From CAIQPS01 sp963783835 (GTDB taxonomy: Bacteria > Actinomycetota > Thermoleophilia > RBG-16-64-13): a DNA stretch of 64,000 nucleotides. Positions 18,069 through 26,308 of this stretch are shown here, one piece after another. The stretch spans positions 124,001-188,000 of the forward strand of contig CAWAOX010000015.1 in NCBI GenBank assembly GCA_963783835.1, in the 5' to 3' direction. Position numbers and translations under genes: made by a program. Position 1 is the first letter of the stretch; every line of letters begins with the position of its first letter. The notes under the pieces were generated by a model. The model saw only the letters and a list, made by a program, of their open reading frames with translations, ran no database searches and had not been told where the DNA came from.

Positions 18069-18893
18069 ATGGAGAAGCTCATCATCACAGTGGCGACCAC
18101 CGGGGCGATGACCACCAAGGAAAACACGCCCTATCTGCCGACCACTCCCGAGGAGATCGCTGAAGAGGTCTACGCGGCGTATCAGGCCGGTGCCGCCGTC
18201 GCCCACATCCACGTCCGGACGGATGAAGCAAAGGCCACGATGGACGTGGAGAAATTCCGTCAGACCGTCGGACTCGTCCGCGAGAAGTGCGACATCATCA
18301 TCAACATGACCTCGTCGGGCGGCCTCGGCTTCAGCGACGAGGAGCGCATCGCTCCGCACGTGGAACTCAAGCCCGACATGGGCACCTTCGACGCAGGCTC
18401 CATGAACTTCTACAAGGGCGTTTTCCTCAATCCGCCGCTGTTCCTCGAGAAACTGGGCGCTGCCTACATCGAGAACGGCATCAAGCCCGAAGTCGAAGTG
18501 TTCGATGCCGGTATGGTGTGGAATGCCAAGCGGCTCTTGAAGGACGGCTTCCTCAAGGCCCCCATCCACTTCCAGTGCTGCATGCACGTGCACGGCGGGA
18601 TGGAAGGCAATGCGCGGAACCTGGTCCACCTGGTCGACTCGCTGCCCGAAGGCTCCACCTGGTCGGCGTTCGGCTGCGGCCCCACGGCCGATCTCATCAC
18701 CGCTATGGCCATCAACATGGGCGGCCATGTGCGCGTGGGTATGGAAGACAACGTCTATCTGAGCAAGGGCGAGCTCGCCAAGCACAACTCCGAGTTCGTC
18801 GAGAAGATGCAGCGGCTGGCCAAGGAGTTTCACCGCCCGGTGGCCACTGTGGCCGAGGCCCGGCAGATCCTGGGCCTGCCTCCCAAGAAGTAG
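18069..18893 (+). CDS. Beta-keto acid cleavage enzyme (BKACE), probable triacetate acetoacetate-lyase
   Basis: A 274-residue Zn-dependent TIM-barrel enzyme of the BKACE (DUF849) family, which splits a beta-keto acid with acetyl-CoA into acetoacetate and a new CoA ester. Zn ligands His46 and His48 (AHIHVR) and the later His pair (CCMHVHGG) and Glu226 (GMEDN) are present. Family members differ by side-chain substrate. Next to the reductase, dehydrogenase and cyclase of this operon the fitting substrate is 3,5-dioxohexanoate (triacetate), giving acetoacetate and acetoacetyl-CoA as in clostridial phloroglucinol breakdown. No lysine-fermentation genes are nearby, arguing against a 3-keto-5-aminohexanoate substrate. 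First gene of the operon. Confidence 0.88.
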   Translation: MEKLIITVATTGAMTTKENTPYLPTTPEEIAEEVYAAYQAGAAVAHIHVRTDEAKATMDVEKFRQTVGLVREKCDIIINMTSSGGLGFSDEERIAPHVELKPDMGTFDAGSMNFYKGVFLNPPLFLEKLGAAYIENGIKPEVEVFDAGMVWNAKRLLKDGFLKAPIHFQCCMHVHGGMEGNARNLVHLVDSLPEGSTWSAFGCGPTADLITAMAINMGGHVRVGMEDNVYLSKGELAKHNSEFVEKMQRLAKEFHRPVATVAEARQILGLPPKK

Positions 18894-18902
18894 CGCGTCA
18901 TC

Positions 18903-18925
18903 CGGCCGGGCCCCGGGCCCGGCCG
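18903..18925 (+). terminator. GC-rich hairpin after the BKACE gene
   Basis: A nearly perfect palindrome with 11-base arms (CGGCCGGGCCC / GGGCCCGGCCG), followed by TCTTGTTCC. There is no T-run, so partial termination or message protection within the operon is more likely than a full stop. Confidence 0.5.
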
Positions 18926-19014
18926 TCTTGTTCCAGCCCGCCGCGGCTCGGTCTCCGAGGAGGGCTGTCTGGCCGACAAAGCGACCACGGTCGCCGGACG
19001 TAGGGAGTGAAGGA

Positions 19015-19365
19015 ATGAAGAAGGTTTCGATCAGTGACGCAAAGAGATACTCTCCTCCAGCCCACAACGACTGCGCCTGCTTCAGGCTCCAGGGCCAGGA
19101 GGAGACTGGGACGACCCAGTTCTCGCTGGGCTGCACCCACTTCCTGCCGGGTGGCGGCGCCGATTTCAGCCCGGCCCGGCCGTTCGACACCATCTATTTC
19201 TGCATCGAGGGCGAGATCACCATCACCGACAAAGATGGCAAGGACATAGTCCTCAAAGCTCATGACTCGATCTTCATCGCCGGCGACGAGGGCCGTTCCA
19301 TTCAGAACAAGACCCAGTATCCGGCGAGCATGATGGTTATCCTGGGGACCCCCAAGCCGGCCTGA
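19015..19365 (+). CDS. Small single-domain cupin protein
   Basis: A 116-residue protein from an ATG with GGAGTGAAGG upstream, with the cupin beta-barrel pattern: HFLPGGGADFSPARPFDTIYFCIEGEITI (motif 1 region) and KAHDSIFIAGDEGRSIQN (motif 2 region). The canonical motif-1 histidines are partly replaced (GGGADFSPARPFD rather than HxH), so metal binding is doubtful. It lies between the BKACE and reductase genes, separated by short gaps. It is not one of the established phloroglucinol pathway enzymes; it may help a tautomerisation or hydrolysis, or bind a pathway intermediate. Function unassigned. Confidence 0.8.
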   Translation: MKKVSISDAKRYSPPAHNDCACFRLQGQEETGTTQFSLGCTHFLPGGGADFSPARPFDTIYFCIEGEITITDKDGKDIVLKAHDSIFIAGDEGRSIQNKTQYPASMMVILGTPKPA

Positions 19366-19426
19366 TCCGGCCGAGCGGGTACAACAAGGGCTGATTCACA
19401 TACAAGAACTGATCGGGAGGTTAGAA

Positions 19427-20233
19427 ATGGCCGAAGACACCCCAAGAAAATCCGTGGAGGAGCTCAAGAAGATCTTCGATCTCACCGGCAAAGTAGCGGT
19501 AGTCACCGGCGCGGGCGGCACACTGGGTCACGCACTCGCGAAGGGCCTAGCCGTTTTCGGCGCCGACGTCGCCTGCTGGGACATCAAGCCCGACATCATG
19601 GATGATGTCGTCGCCGACATCAAAGGCCTGGGCCGCAAGGCGACGTCCGCGGGCGTGGACGTGACCGACGATGCGAGCGTCAAGTCTGCCATGGAGGGGG
19701 TCGTCAGGGACTTCGGCAAGGTGAACATTATGGTCACCGTCGCCGGTAGTGCCGGCGTCCGCCAGCCCGCCGAGACCTTCGACATCGACGAGTGGCAGAA
19801 GATCATGAACATCAACGTCCGCGGCACCTTGCTCTGCGCCAAGTACGCGGGCGCCGAATACGTCAAGCAGGGTGACGGGGGCAAAGTCATCACCATCGGC
19901 TCGGTGCGCGGGTTCCTCGGCCATCCCGGTGGGTATGCGGCTTACGGCACCTCCAAGGGCGCCGTCCATCTGCTCACCAAACAACTGGCGACCGAGTGGG
20001 CAAAGTACAGGATCAATGTCAACGCCATCGCTCCCTCCATCTTCTGGACCCCGCTCACGCAGCAGATCAAGAACGATCCCGAGATGGTCAAGATCTTCAT
20101 GGCGCGTATCCCGCTGGGCCGGGCCGCCGAACTGGACGACTTCATCGGCGCCGCGGTGTTCCTTGCCTCCCCAGCCTCTGACTACGTGACCGGTGTCATC
20201 CTGTCCGTCGACGGTGGTGCGGTGGCAGGATGA
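19427..20233 (+). CDS. Short-chain dehydrogenase, probable phloroglucinol reductase
   Basis: A 268-residue classical SDR. Cofactor motif TGAGGTLG (27-34), DVTDD, VAGSAG in place of NNAG, catalytic Ser159 and YGTSK with Tyr173 and Lys177. Characterised phloroglucinol reductases are NADPH-dependent SDRs that reduce phloroglucinol to dihydrophloroglucinol. That activity is inferred here from the neighbouring dehydrogenase, cyclase and BKACE genes, since SDR sequence alone does not give substrate. Ribosome site GGGAGG before the ATG. The stop overlaps the next gene by ATGA, so the reductase and dehydrogenase are translationally coupled. Confidence 0.87.
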   Translation: MAEDTPRKSVEELKKIFDLTGKVAVVTGAGGTLGHALAKGLAVFGADVACWDIKPDIMDDVVADIKGLGRKATSAGVDVTDDASVKSAMEGVVRDFGKVNIMVTVAGSAGVRQPAETFDIDEWQKIMNINVRGTLLCAKYAGAEYVKQGDGGKVITIGSVRGFLGHPGGYAAYGTSKGAVHLLTKQLATEWAKYRINVNAIAPSIFWTPLTQQIKNDPEMVKIFMARIPLGRAAELDDFIGAAVFLASPASDYVTGVILSVDGGAVAG

Positions 20234-21192
20234 TGACGCTGGACGACGTCAAGAAGATCGCCATCGTCGGCGGCGGCTCCATGGGCCACGGCTGCGCGAT
20301 GGTCTTCGCGGCGGCCGGGTATCCGGTGGGCATGTACAGCCGCCGGCTCGAGACCCTGGAGAAGGGTGTCGAGGCCATGCGGAACGACCTCACGTTTCTG
20401 GCCGAGCGCGGCCTTGGCAGGCTGGAGGACGTGGATAAGACCATGGCCCTCGTCAGCACCACGCAGGATCTGGCGGAAGCCGCCGGCGACGCCGACTTCG
20501 TGCTCGAGTGCGTGGCCGAGGACATGGCCCTCAAGCAGGACACCTTCCAGAAGCTCGACCAGATCTGCGGGCCGAACGCCATCCTGGCGACCAACACCTC
20601 GGTCATGAGCCCCACGGAGATCGCGAGCAAGTCCGTGAAGCGGGATCGCATTATCGGTACTCACTGGTGGAACCCGCCGTTCCTCATCCCGCTCGTCGAA
20701 GTCGTGCAGACTGAAGAGACGCCGGCCTGGGTGATCGACGTCACCATGGAACTGCATCGGGCCATCGGTAAACACCCGGTCCACTGCAAGAAGGACGTGC
20801 CGGGCTTCATCGCCAACCGGCTGCAGCACGCCCTGTGGCGGGAAGCGCTTTCCATCGTCGAGCGCGGCATCGCCGACGCGGCGACCGTGGACGAAAGCCT
20901 CAAGTTCGGCCCCGGTCTGCGGCTCCCGGTGTTGGCTCCCTGCGAGAACGCCGACATGGTCGGTCTGGACCTCACGCTTTCGATACACAACTACGTGCTT
21001 AAATATCTCGAAGACTCGCACGAGCCCTCTCCGCTCCTCAAGGAGAAGGTGGAGAAAGGTGAACTGGGCTTCAAGACCGGCGGGGTCGGCTACCAGACCT
21101 GGACGCCTGACGAGCAGAAGGCGCTTCGCAGCCGCCTTCTCACCTACCTCACCAAGGCAGTGCGCGAGATGAAAGAGGCGGAAGCCAAGTAG
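20230..21192 (+). CDS. 3-hydroxyacyl-CoA-dehydrogenase-family enzyme, probable 3-hydroxy-5-oxohexanoate dehydrogenase
   Basis: A 320-residue NAD-dependent dehydrogenase with the N-terminal Rossmann motif (IAIVGGGSMGHG) and C-terminal helical domain of the 3-hydroxyacyl-CoA dehydrogenase family. The catalytic His145 (GTHWWNPP) and Glu157 (LVEVV) have the family's His-Glu spacing of 12. THWWNPP replaces the usual HFFNP, a sign of a different substrate. In the phloroglucinol pathway the ring-opened product 3-hydroxy-5-oxohexanoate must be oxidised to the 3,5-dioxo acid, and this gene is the natural candidate. Overlaps the SDR by 4 bases; the cyclase follows after 76 bases. Confidence 0.87.
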   Translation: MMTLDDVKKIAIVGGGSMGHGCAMVFAAAGYPVGMYSRRLETLEKGVEAMRNDLTFLAERGLGRLEDVDKTMALVSTTQDLAEAAGDADFVLECVAEDMALKQDTFQKLDQICGPNAILATNTSVMSPTEIASKSVKRDRIIGTHWWNPPFLIPLVEVVQTEETPAWVIDVTMELHRAIGKHPVHCKKDVPGFIANRLQHALWREALSIVERGIADAATVDESLKFGPGLRLPVLAPCENADMVGLDLTLSIHNYVLKYLEDSHEPSPLLKEKVEKGELGFKTGGVGYQTWTPDEQKALRSRLLTYLTKAVREMKEAEAK

Positions 21193-21268
21193 GCAGCAAC
21201 GGACGAACCGGGCGCGTGGTGTGCCCGAGAGTCGATAGGTAACGAGAAAAAGGAGAAGAGTAGGAACC

Positions 21269-22228
21269 ATGGGGAAAGTATGGGTTGATCTAACACATCC
21301 GTTCAGTGCGGAGATCCCTCGTTGGCCGTACTTCGTGAAGCCGGTCATCGATTCGATGCACACGCTGGCAAAGGGCGGCGTTCTCACGCAGAGGGTCGAT
21401 TGCGTGCAGCACACCGGCACTCATGCCGACGCTCCTCGTCACGTCATGGAGCGCGAGTTCGACGGCAGAAGAGCTCGCTATACCCACGAAATGCCTGTTG
21501 ATGCATACACGGGTGACGCAGTCTGCCTCGAGATCAAGATCCATCCTTGGGGCCTGATCCTGCCCGAGCATCTCGAGGACGCCTGCAAGCGCGCGAACAT
21601 CAAGCCGGAAGAGCTCAAGGGCATGGTCGTCTGCCTGAATACCGGCATGCATCGCAAGTTTGACGACTCCAAAGAGTACTATCACTACGCATGCGGCACC
21701 GGCGTCGAGGCTGGCAAGTGGTTCGTGAAGCACCAGGTCAAGTGCGTTGCCATGGATTCGCAGGCACTGGATCATCCGCTTCATACGGCGATGGGCAAAA
21801 ACGGCCCGCCGCAGATGAATCTGCCCGGAGCCTCGGGCAAACCCATCACGGTAGAATACGCCGAGCAGTTCGGTGAAGAAGCCTATGCCGAATTTGAGAA
21901 AGCGGCCTACATCAAGTTCCATGGCCAAGCAGCTTATGATGCCAAATTCGGTGATCTCGAAGCGCTTGGAAATGAAGGGACCTGGGAGCCCTGCCACAAG
22001 CAGATGCTGGGTCACGGCATCGTCGGCGTCGAGAACCTCGGCGGGGACTTGGACAAGGTGTCCGGCAAGCGCTTCAGGTTCTTCTGCTTCCCGATCCGCT
22101 GGTACATGGGCGACGGCTCGATGGTCCGCTGCGTGGCCGAGATCGACGAAGATCAGGTCAACAAGGACGTTCCGGATCGCACCTACACGTACTGCGGCAC
22201 GGGGTACGGCCCAGCCCGCGAACTCTAG
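21269..22228 (+). CDS. Cyclase-family metal hydrolase, probable dihydrophloroglucinol cyclohydrolase
   Basis: A 319-residue protein of the cyclase family (kynurenine formamidase-like fold). It has the metal motif HTGTHADAPRH with His48, His52, Asp54 and His58 near the N-terminus and a second conserved His/Glu region (ALDHPLH) in the middle. Family members hydrolyse cyclic or amide carbonyl compounds using a divalent metal. In phloroglucinol degraders an enzyme of this type opens dihydrophloroglucinol to 3-hydroxy-5-oxohexanoate. It is longer than plain kynurenine formamidases (about 210 residues), with an insertion after residue 200. Codon choice is slightly less GC-rich than its neighbours. 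Followed by a strong terminator, so it closes the operon. Confidence 0.85.
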   Translation: MGKVWVDLTHPFSAEIPRWPYFVKPVIDSMHTLAKGGVLTQRVDCVQHTGTHADAPRHVMEREFDGRRARYTHEMPVDAYTGDAVCLEIKIHPWGLILPEHLEDACKRANIKPEELKGMVVCLNTGMHRKFDDSKEYYHYACGTGVEAGKWFVKHQVKCVAMDSQALDHPLHTAMGKNGPPQMNLPGASGKPITVEYAEQFGEEAYAEFEKAAYIKFHGQAAYDAKFGDLEALGNEGTWEPCHKQMLGHGIVGVENLGGDLDKVSGKRFRFFCFPIRWYMGDGSMVRCVAEIDEDQVNKDVPDRTYTYCGTGYGPAREL

Positions 22229-22298
22229 TAAGGGGCAGGCGGTCCGATCTCGCTCGTCGCTAGGCGAGGAGATTGGTCCGGTACGGGATGTTGCATGG

Positions 22299-22328
22299 AG
22301 CCCCCCGCCGGTTCGCCGGCGGGGGGCT
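22299..22328 (+). terminator. Terminator of the phloroglucinol operon
   Basis: Perfect 13-base arms (AGCCCCCCGCCGG / CCGGCGGGGGGCT) around a TTCG tetraloop, followed by TTGTT. This is the strongest hairpin of the window and separates the phloroglucinol operon from the first transhydroxylase operon. Confidence 0.88.
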
Positions 22329-22386
22329 TTGTTCTCGCGAGTCCCGCCGGGCTGCCCGACGGGCCGTCTCGAGAATGTTGCGGGGA

Positions 22387-22421
22387 GACCACGATGCGGT
22401 GGTGCGTTCCATCAGATGGAA
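22387..22421. promoter_or_regulatory. Tandem IclR-type operators before transhydroxylase operon 1
   Basis: GACCACGATGCGGTG (22387-22401) and the perfect inverted repeat TTCCATCAGATGGAA (22407-22421) are 20 bases apart centre to centre. The first closely resembles TGCCACTATGCGGTA before the phloroglucinol operon; the second matches the TTCC-N7-GGAA form found before large subunit 4 and iclR-2. The rest of this 333-base gap holds only the upstream terminator and an untranslated leader. Confidence 0.58.
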
Positions 22422-22561
22422 TCGGTCGGGGACTTACCTCGCCGGCGACGGGCGAGATACTTCCCGTGGCGTAGATTGTGAAGGGGCGAGGTCCTGCGAT
22501 GTGCGGACCGGCAAAGCGAACGTAACCGCGGTCAACGAAAGCGAGCGGAGGTCGGAACAAT

Positions 22562-25156
22562 ATGGGAAAAGTCGAGAGATTCACAAGCTGTACGACCGGG
22601 GGCCCGATGTTCGTCGATGTGGAGGACGGCAAGATCGTCCGCATGATCCCCATCGACCTGGACGAGAACGATCCCGAGGGCTGGACTATCCAGGCCCGCG
22701 GCCGGGACTTCAAGCCCCCCAGGCGTACGACCCTGTCACCGCATGCGGTGGCGCAGAAGTCCATGGTCTATTCGCCCAAGCGGATCCTCACACCGCTCAA
22801 GAGGGTGGACTTCGACCCCAAGGGCGAGCGCAACACCCATAATCGCGGCGTCTCCGGCTACGAGCCCATCAGTTGGGATGAGGCTCTCGACATCGTGTGC
22901 GACGAGATCGTACGCCTGCACCGCGAAGTCGGCCCGGCGGCCATACTCACGACGCCCGGTTCCCATCACCTATGGGGCAACGTGGGCTACCGGCACAGCA
23001 CGTACTTCCGGTTCATGAACCTGATCGGCTACACGTACGGCGAGCACAACCCGGATAGCTGGGAGGGCTGGCACTGGGGCGGCATGCACATGTGGGGCAA
23101 CAGCCACCGCCTGGGCATCCCCGAGCAGTACGACCTCCTGGAAGACGCCCTCAAGCATTCCGAGATGGTGGTCTTCTGGTCGTCCGACCCCGAGGTTTCC
23201 GGGGGTGGCATCTATTCCGCTTTCGAGAGCACGCCGCGCCGCTTCTGGATGAAAGAGCTCGGCATCAAGATGGTGTTTGTCGACCCGCGCTTCAACGACA
23301 CCGCCAGTCTCTTCTCGGACAAGTGGTTCGCGCCGCGGCTCGGTACCGACGTGGCCTTCGGCCTGGGCATCGCCTACACCTGGCTGACTGAAGACCTTTA
23401 CGACAAAGACTACGTCGCCAAGCGGACCACCGGCTTCGACGAGTGGAAGGACTACGTGCTCGGCAAGAGCGACGGCGTTCCGAAAACTACCGAGTGGGCT
23501 GAAGCAGAGTCGGGCATCCCGGCGCGCGAGATCAGGGCTCTGGCTCGCGAGTGGGGCGCCAAGAAGACCATGCTCGCCGCCGGCGGTCTGGGCGGTTGGG
23601 GCGGGGCCTGCCGTTCGGCCACCGGTAACGAGTGGGCTCGGGTCATGATCGCCCTTGCGGCCATGCAGGGCTACGGCAAGCCGGGCAGCAACATCTGGGG
23701 TACCTCGCAGGGCGCTCCCAGCAACGAGCAGTTCTTCTTCCCCGGCTACGCCGAGGGCGGCATCTCCGGCGACGTCGACAACTCCGCGGCTGGTTTCCAA
23801 TTGGCCTGGAGGCTGTTTGCAAACACCCAGGGAGCGACCCGCACTGCGCACCACTCCACCGAGGGGCAGACGGTACCGCGGATCCGCATCCCCGAAGCTA
23901 TGATGCACGAGAAGGTCGAATGGCACGGCAAGGGCTTCTGCGGCTCGTCCATCGAGTCGCAGTTCCAGAAGTACACTTACCCGTCCCCCGGCTACCCGCA
24001 CGTGCAGATGTACTGGAAGTATGGGACCTCTTTCATCGGCACCATGACCGAGACCAACCGTTACGTCAAAGCGTACCGCGAGGGCAAAGTGGGCATGGTG
24101 GTCAACCAGTCCATCTGGTTTGAGGGTGAGGCCCGCTTCGCCGACATCATCCTGCCGGCCTGCACCAACTTCGAGCGCTTTGACATCAGCGAGTTCGCCA
24201 ACTGTTCTGGCTACATTCCCCATACCGGCGCGCAGACGAACCACCGGATGGTGCTGCTGCAGAAGAAGTGCATCGAGCCGCTGGGCGAATCCAAGTCCGA
24301 CTACGAGATCTTCAGGATGTTCGCGGAGCGGCTCGGCATTGGCCCGATCTTCACCATGGGCGGCAAGGACGAGTACCAGTGGGTCAAGGACTACTTCAAC
24401 GCCACCGACCTGCCGACGATCATCACCTGGGAAGAGTTCGAAGAGAAGGGGTACGTGCTGATCCCCTTCCCCGAAGATCACAAGTCAACCCCGGCCATGC
24501 GTTGGTTCGCCGAGGGCCGCGTCAAGGACACGCCGGACTGGGGCCCGCATCCGGCCGATACCGTCGGGCTCAAGGGCCTGCAGACCTCGAGCGGCAAGAT
24601 CGAGTTCGTCGCCAGCAGCCTCAAGCGGTTCGAGGCCGACGGTTTCATCGATCCCGAACGTCCGGCGATGGGCCCGCAGTACATCCCCTCCTGGGAGGGC
24701 CACCACACCAAGGAACTGTACGGCAAGTATCCGCTCCAGATGGTCTCGCCGCACCCGCGGTTCAGTTTCCACACCATGGGTGACTCCAAGGAGAGTTGGC
24801 TGAACGAGGTCAAGGACCACCGGGTCCTCATCGATGGTCACCGCTACTGGATCATGCGCGTCAACACCAAAGACGCCGCCGCCCGAGGCATCAAGGAAGG
24901 CGACCTCATCCGCGCCTTCAACGACCGCGGGTCGGTCATACTTGCGGCGCAGGTGACCGAGCGCGTGCCGTCCGGCACGGTCCACTCCTACGAGTCGTGC
25001 GCCGACTACCTGCCGCTGGGTGAGCCGGGCTATTCCCCTGACACATCCGGCTGTATCAATATTCTCTCGCCCAAGCGGTTCGTCACTCCGACATCCACCG
25101 CGATGGCCAATAACTCGACTCTGCTTCAGGTGGAGAAATGGGAGGGACAAGCATGA
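22562..25156 (+). CDS. athL: Pyrogallol transhydroxylase-like molybdopterin large subunit 1
   Basis: An 864-residue member of the DMSO-reductase family binding bis-molybdopterin guanine dinucleotide, the length of pyrogallol-phloroglucinol transhydroxylase. The Mo-binding Ser166 lies in PDSWEGWHWG; upstream at matching spacing are His135, Tyr143 and Arg144 (HLWGNVGYRH), the residues that surround the substrate in that enzyme. The N-terminus has no CxxC cluster motif and no Tat signal, so it is cytoplasmic with iron-sulfur centres only in the small subunit. It should move or remove hydroxyl groups on trihydroxybenzenes; whether on pyrogallol, hydroxyhydroquinone or a phenolic acid cannot be read. 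ATGA overlap with its small subunit. Confidence 0.9.
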   Translation: MGKVERFTSCTTGGPMFVDVEDGKIVRMIPIDLDENDPEGWTIQARGRDFKPPRRTTLSPHAVAQKSMVYSPKRILTPLKRVDFDPKGERNTHNRGVSGYEPISWDEALDIVCDEIVRLHREVGPAAILTTPGSHHLWGNVGYRHSTYFRFMNLIGYTYGEHNPDSWEGWHWGGMHMWGNSHRLGIPEQYDLLEDALKHSEMVVFWSSDPEVSGGGIYSAFESTPRRFWMKELGIKMVFVDPRFNDTASLFSDKWFAPRLGTDVAFGLGIAYTWLTEDLYDKDYVAKRTTGFDEWKDYVLGKSDGVPKTTEWAEAESGIPAREIRALAREWGAKKTMLAAGGLGGWGGACRSATGNEWARVMIALAAMQGYGKPGSNIWGTSQGAPSNEQFFFPGYAEGGISGDVDNSAAGFQLAWRLFANTQGATRTAHHSTEGQTVPRIRIPEAMMHEKVEWHGKGFCGSSIESQFQKYTYPSPGYPHVQMYWKYGTSFIGTMTETNRYVKAYREGKVGMVVNQSIWFEGEARFADIILPACTNFERFDISEFANCSGYIPHTGAQTNHRMVLLQKKCIEPLGESKSDYEIFRMFAERLGIGPIFTMGGKDEYQWVKDYFNATDLPTIITWEEFEEKGYVLIPFPEDHKSTPAMRWFAEGRVKDTPDWGPHPADTVGLKGLQTSSGKIEFVASSLKRFEADGFIDPERPAMGPQYIPSWEGHHTKELYGKYPLQMVSPHPRFSFHTMGDSKESWLNEVKDHRVLIDGHRYWIMRVNTKDAAARGIKEGDLIRAFNDRGSVILAAQVTERVPSGTVHSYESCADYLPLGEPGYSPDTSGCINILSPKRFVTPTSTAMANNSTLLQVEKWEGQA

Positions 25157-25992
25157 AGAAGTGGAACATGGTCATCGACTGTGCCCGCTGTCACGACTGC
25201 AACGACTGCTTTCTCGCCGACAAGGACGAGTTCGTAGGCAACGACTTTCCTCCGTACTCGGTGGCGCAGCCGTGGTCCGGTCATCGCTGGCTGAACATCG
25301 AGCGTAAGGAAAGGGGCCAGTACCCCATCGTCCAGACCGGGTACCTGCCCATGCCGTGCCAACACTGCACCGACGCTCCCTGCATCGACGGTTCCCCGGC
25401 GGGGACGGTCTACCGCCGCGAAGACGGCCTGGTCATCATCGATCCCGAGAAGGCCAAGGGTCATCCAGAGATCGTCGACACCTGCCCGTACGGCGCGATC
25501 TATTGGAACGAGGAGAGCAAGGTCGCGCAGAAATGCACGGGTTGCGCGCATCTGCTCGACGCTGGTTGGACCGAGACCCGCTGCTCGCAGGTCTGTCCGA
25601 CCAACGCCATCCTGCTCGTGCTGGCCGACGATGACGAGTTCGCGGCCCTGGCAGAGAAGGAAGGGCTCCGCGCGTACAAGGCCGAGTTGAACACCAAGCC
25701 GCGGGTGATGTACAAGAACCTGCATCGCTGGGACAAAGTATTCGCTTCCGGCAGCGTGGCCTTCAAAGACACGGATGACTGCGCCGACGGCGCCAAGGTC
25801 ACTGTGTCGACCGCGGGCGCGGTCGTGGGCGAAGGCGTGGTGAACAACTACGGCGAGTTCGTCGTCGACGATCTCGAACCGGGCAAGAGCTACGATGTGG
25901 CCATCGCGGCCGACGGCTATAAGGCGGTCACCAAGAATGTCACTCTGGACGAGAGCTTGAACCTGGGCCTCGTCATGCTCGAGAAGGCTTAA
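25153..25992 (+). CDS. athS: Transhydroxylase iron-sulfur small subunit 1 with C-terminal beta-sandwich
   Basis: A 279-residue partner of large subunit 1. The ATG at 25153 overlaps its stop and follows GGGAGG; a longer start at 25138 is less likely. The ferredoxin-like part (1-190) has Cys10, 13, 16 and 19 with Asp23 where the fourth Cys of the first motif stands in small subunit 4, then CQHCTDAPC, TCPYG and CTGC...CSQVCP. The Cys set for one of the usual four clusters is absent, leaving three, as in pyrogallol transhydroxylase. Residues about 200-279 (SVAFKDTDDCADGAKVTVST to the end) form a carboxypeptidase-regulatory-like domain, also a feature of that enzyme. It moves electrons to or from the Mo site. 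Confidence 0.9.
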   Translation: MKKWNMVIDCARCHDCNDCFLADKDEFVGNDFPPYSVAQPWSGHRWLNIERKERGQYPIVQTGYLPMPCQHCTDAPCIDGSPAGTVYRREDGLVIIDPEKAKGHPEIVDTCPYGAIYWNEESKVAQKCTGCAHLLDAGWTETRCSQVCPTNAILLVLADDDEFAALAEKEGLRAYKAELNTKPRVMYKNLHRWDKVFASGSVAFKDTDDCADGAKVTVSTAGAVVGEGVVNNYGEFVVDDLEPGKSYDVAIAADGYKAVTKNVTLDESLNLGLVMLEKA

Positions 25993-26024
25993 ACAGCCTC
26001 TCGCCGGCAACATCGCTCCGATGG

Positions 26025-26052
26025 TCGGGGCCCGCCGCAAGGCGGGCCCCGA
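26025..26052 (+). terminator. Terminator of transhydroxylase operon 1
   Basis: Arms TCGGGGCCCGCC / GGCGGGCCCCGA (12 pairs) around GCAA, followed by TGTTATTT. It lies 33 bases after the small-subunit stop. Confidence 0.8.
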
Positions 26053-26105
26053 TGTTATTTCCGCGCTGTGCCGTGGGGCGCGCGGGTCCGTGCCCGGTCC
26101 CGTCA

Positions 26106-26120
26106 TCCCACTGCGTGGAA
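26106..26120. promoter_or_regulatory. IclR-type operator before transhydroxylase operon 2
   Basis: TCCCACTGCGTGGAA fits the CC-N7-GGAA operator form of this island, with CCAC/GTGG arms. A second site at 20 bases is not convincing on either side. It is in the 316-base gap between operons 1 and 2; the remainder of that gap shows only the upstream terminator and an AT-richer stretch around 26149-26220 that may hold the promoter. Confidence 0.42.
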
Positions 26121-26308
26121 CCGGAGGCCGTTCGGCAGGATGAGCTACCCAAAATATTGGTGAATCGGCCGCCGGCGGAAGGCGCTACCGTATAGTAAGA
26201 AGTACAGAATCAGGGAAGAAGCGTTCAGACGATGAGCGTGTTCTGGCGGGGCCGCCCGTGCGTGCTCAAGAAGCGAAAGTCCGCGCAAGAAACAAAGTGA
26301 GGTGGGGA

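Noticed and set aside
18069..18893. 3-keto-5-aminohexanoate cleavage (lysine fermentation) for the BKACE gene
   Set aside because: No lysine aminomutase, dehydrogenase or CoA-transferase of that pathway is near, whereas the operon contains the phloroglucinol set.
22229..26308. Molybdenum-cofactor riboswitch in the leaders of the transhydroxylase operons
   Set aside because: I searched by eye for the conserved helices and found only the operator repeats and terminators; no convincing aptamer.
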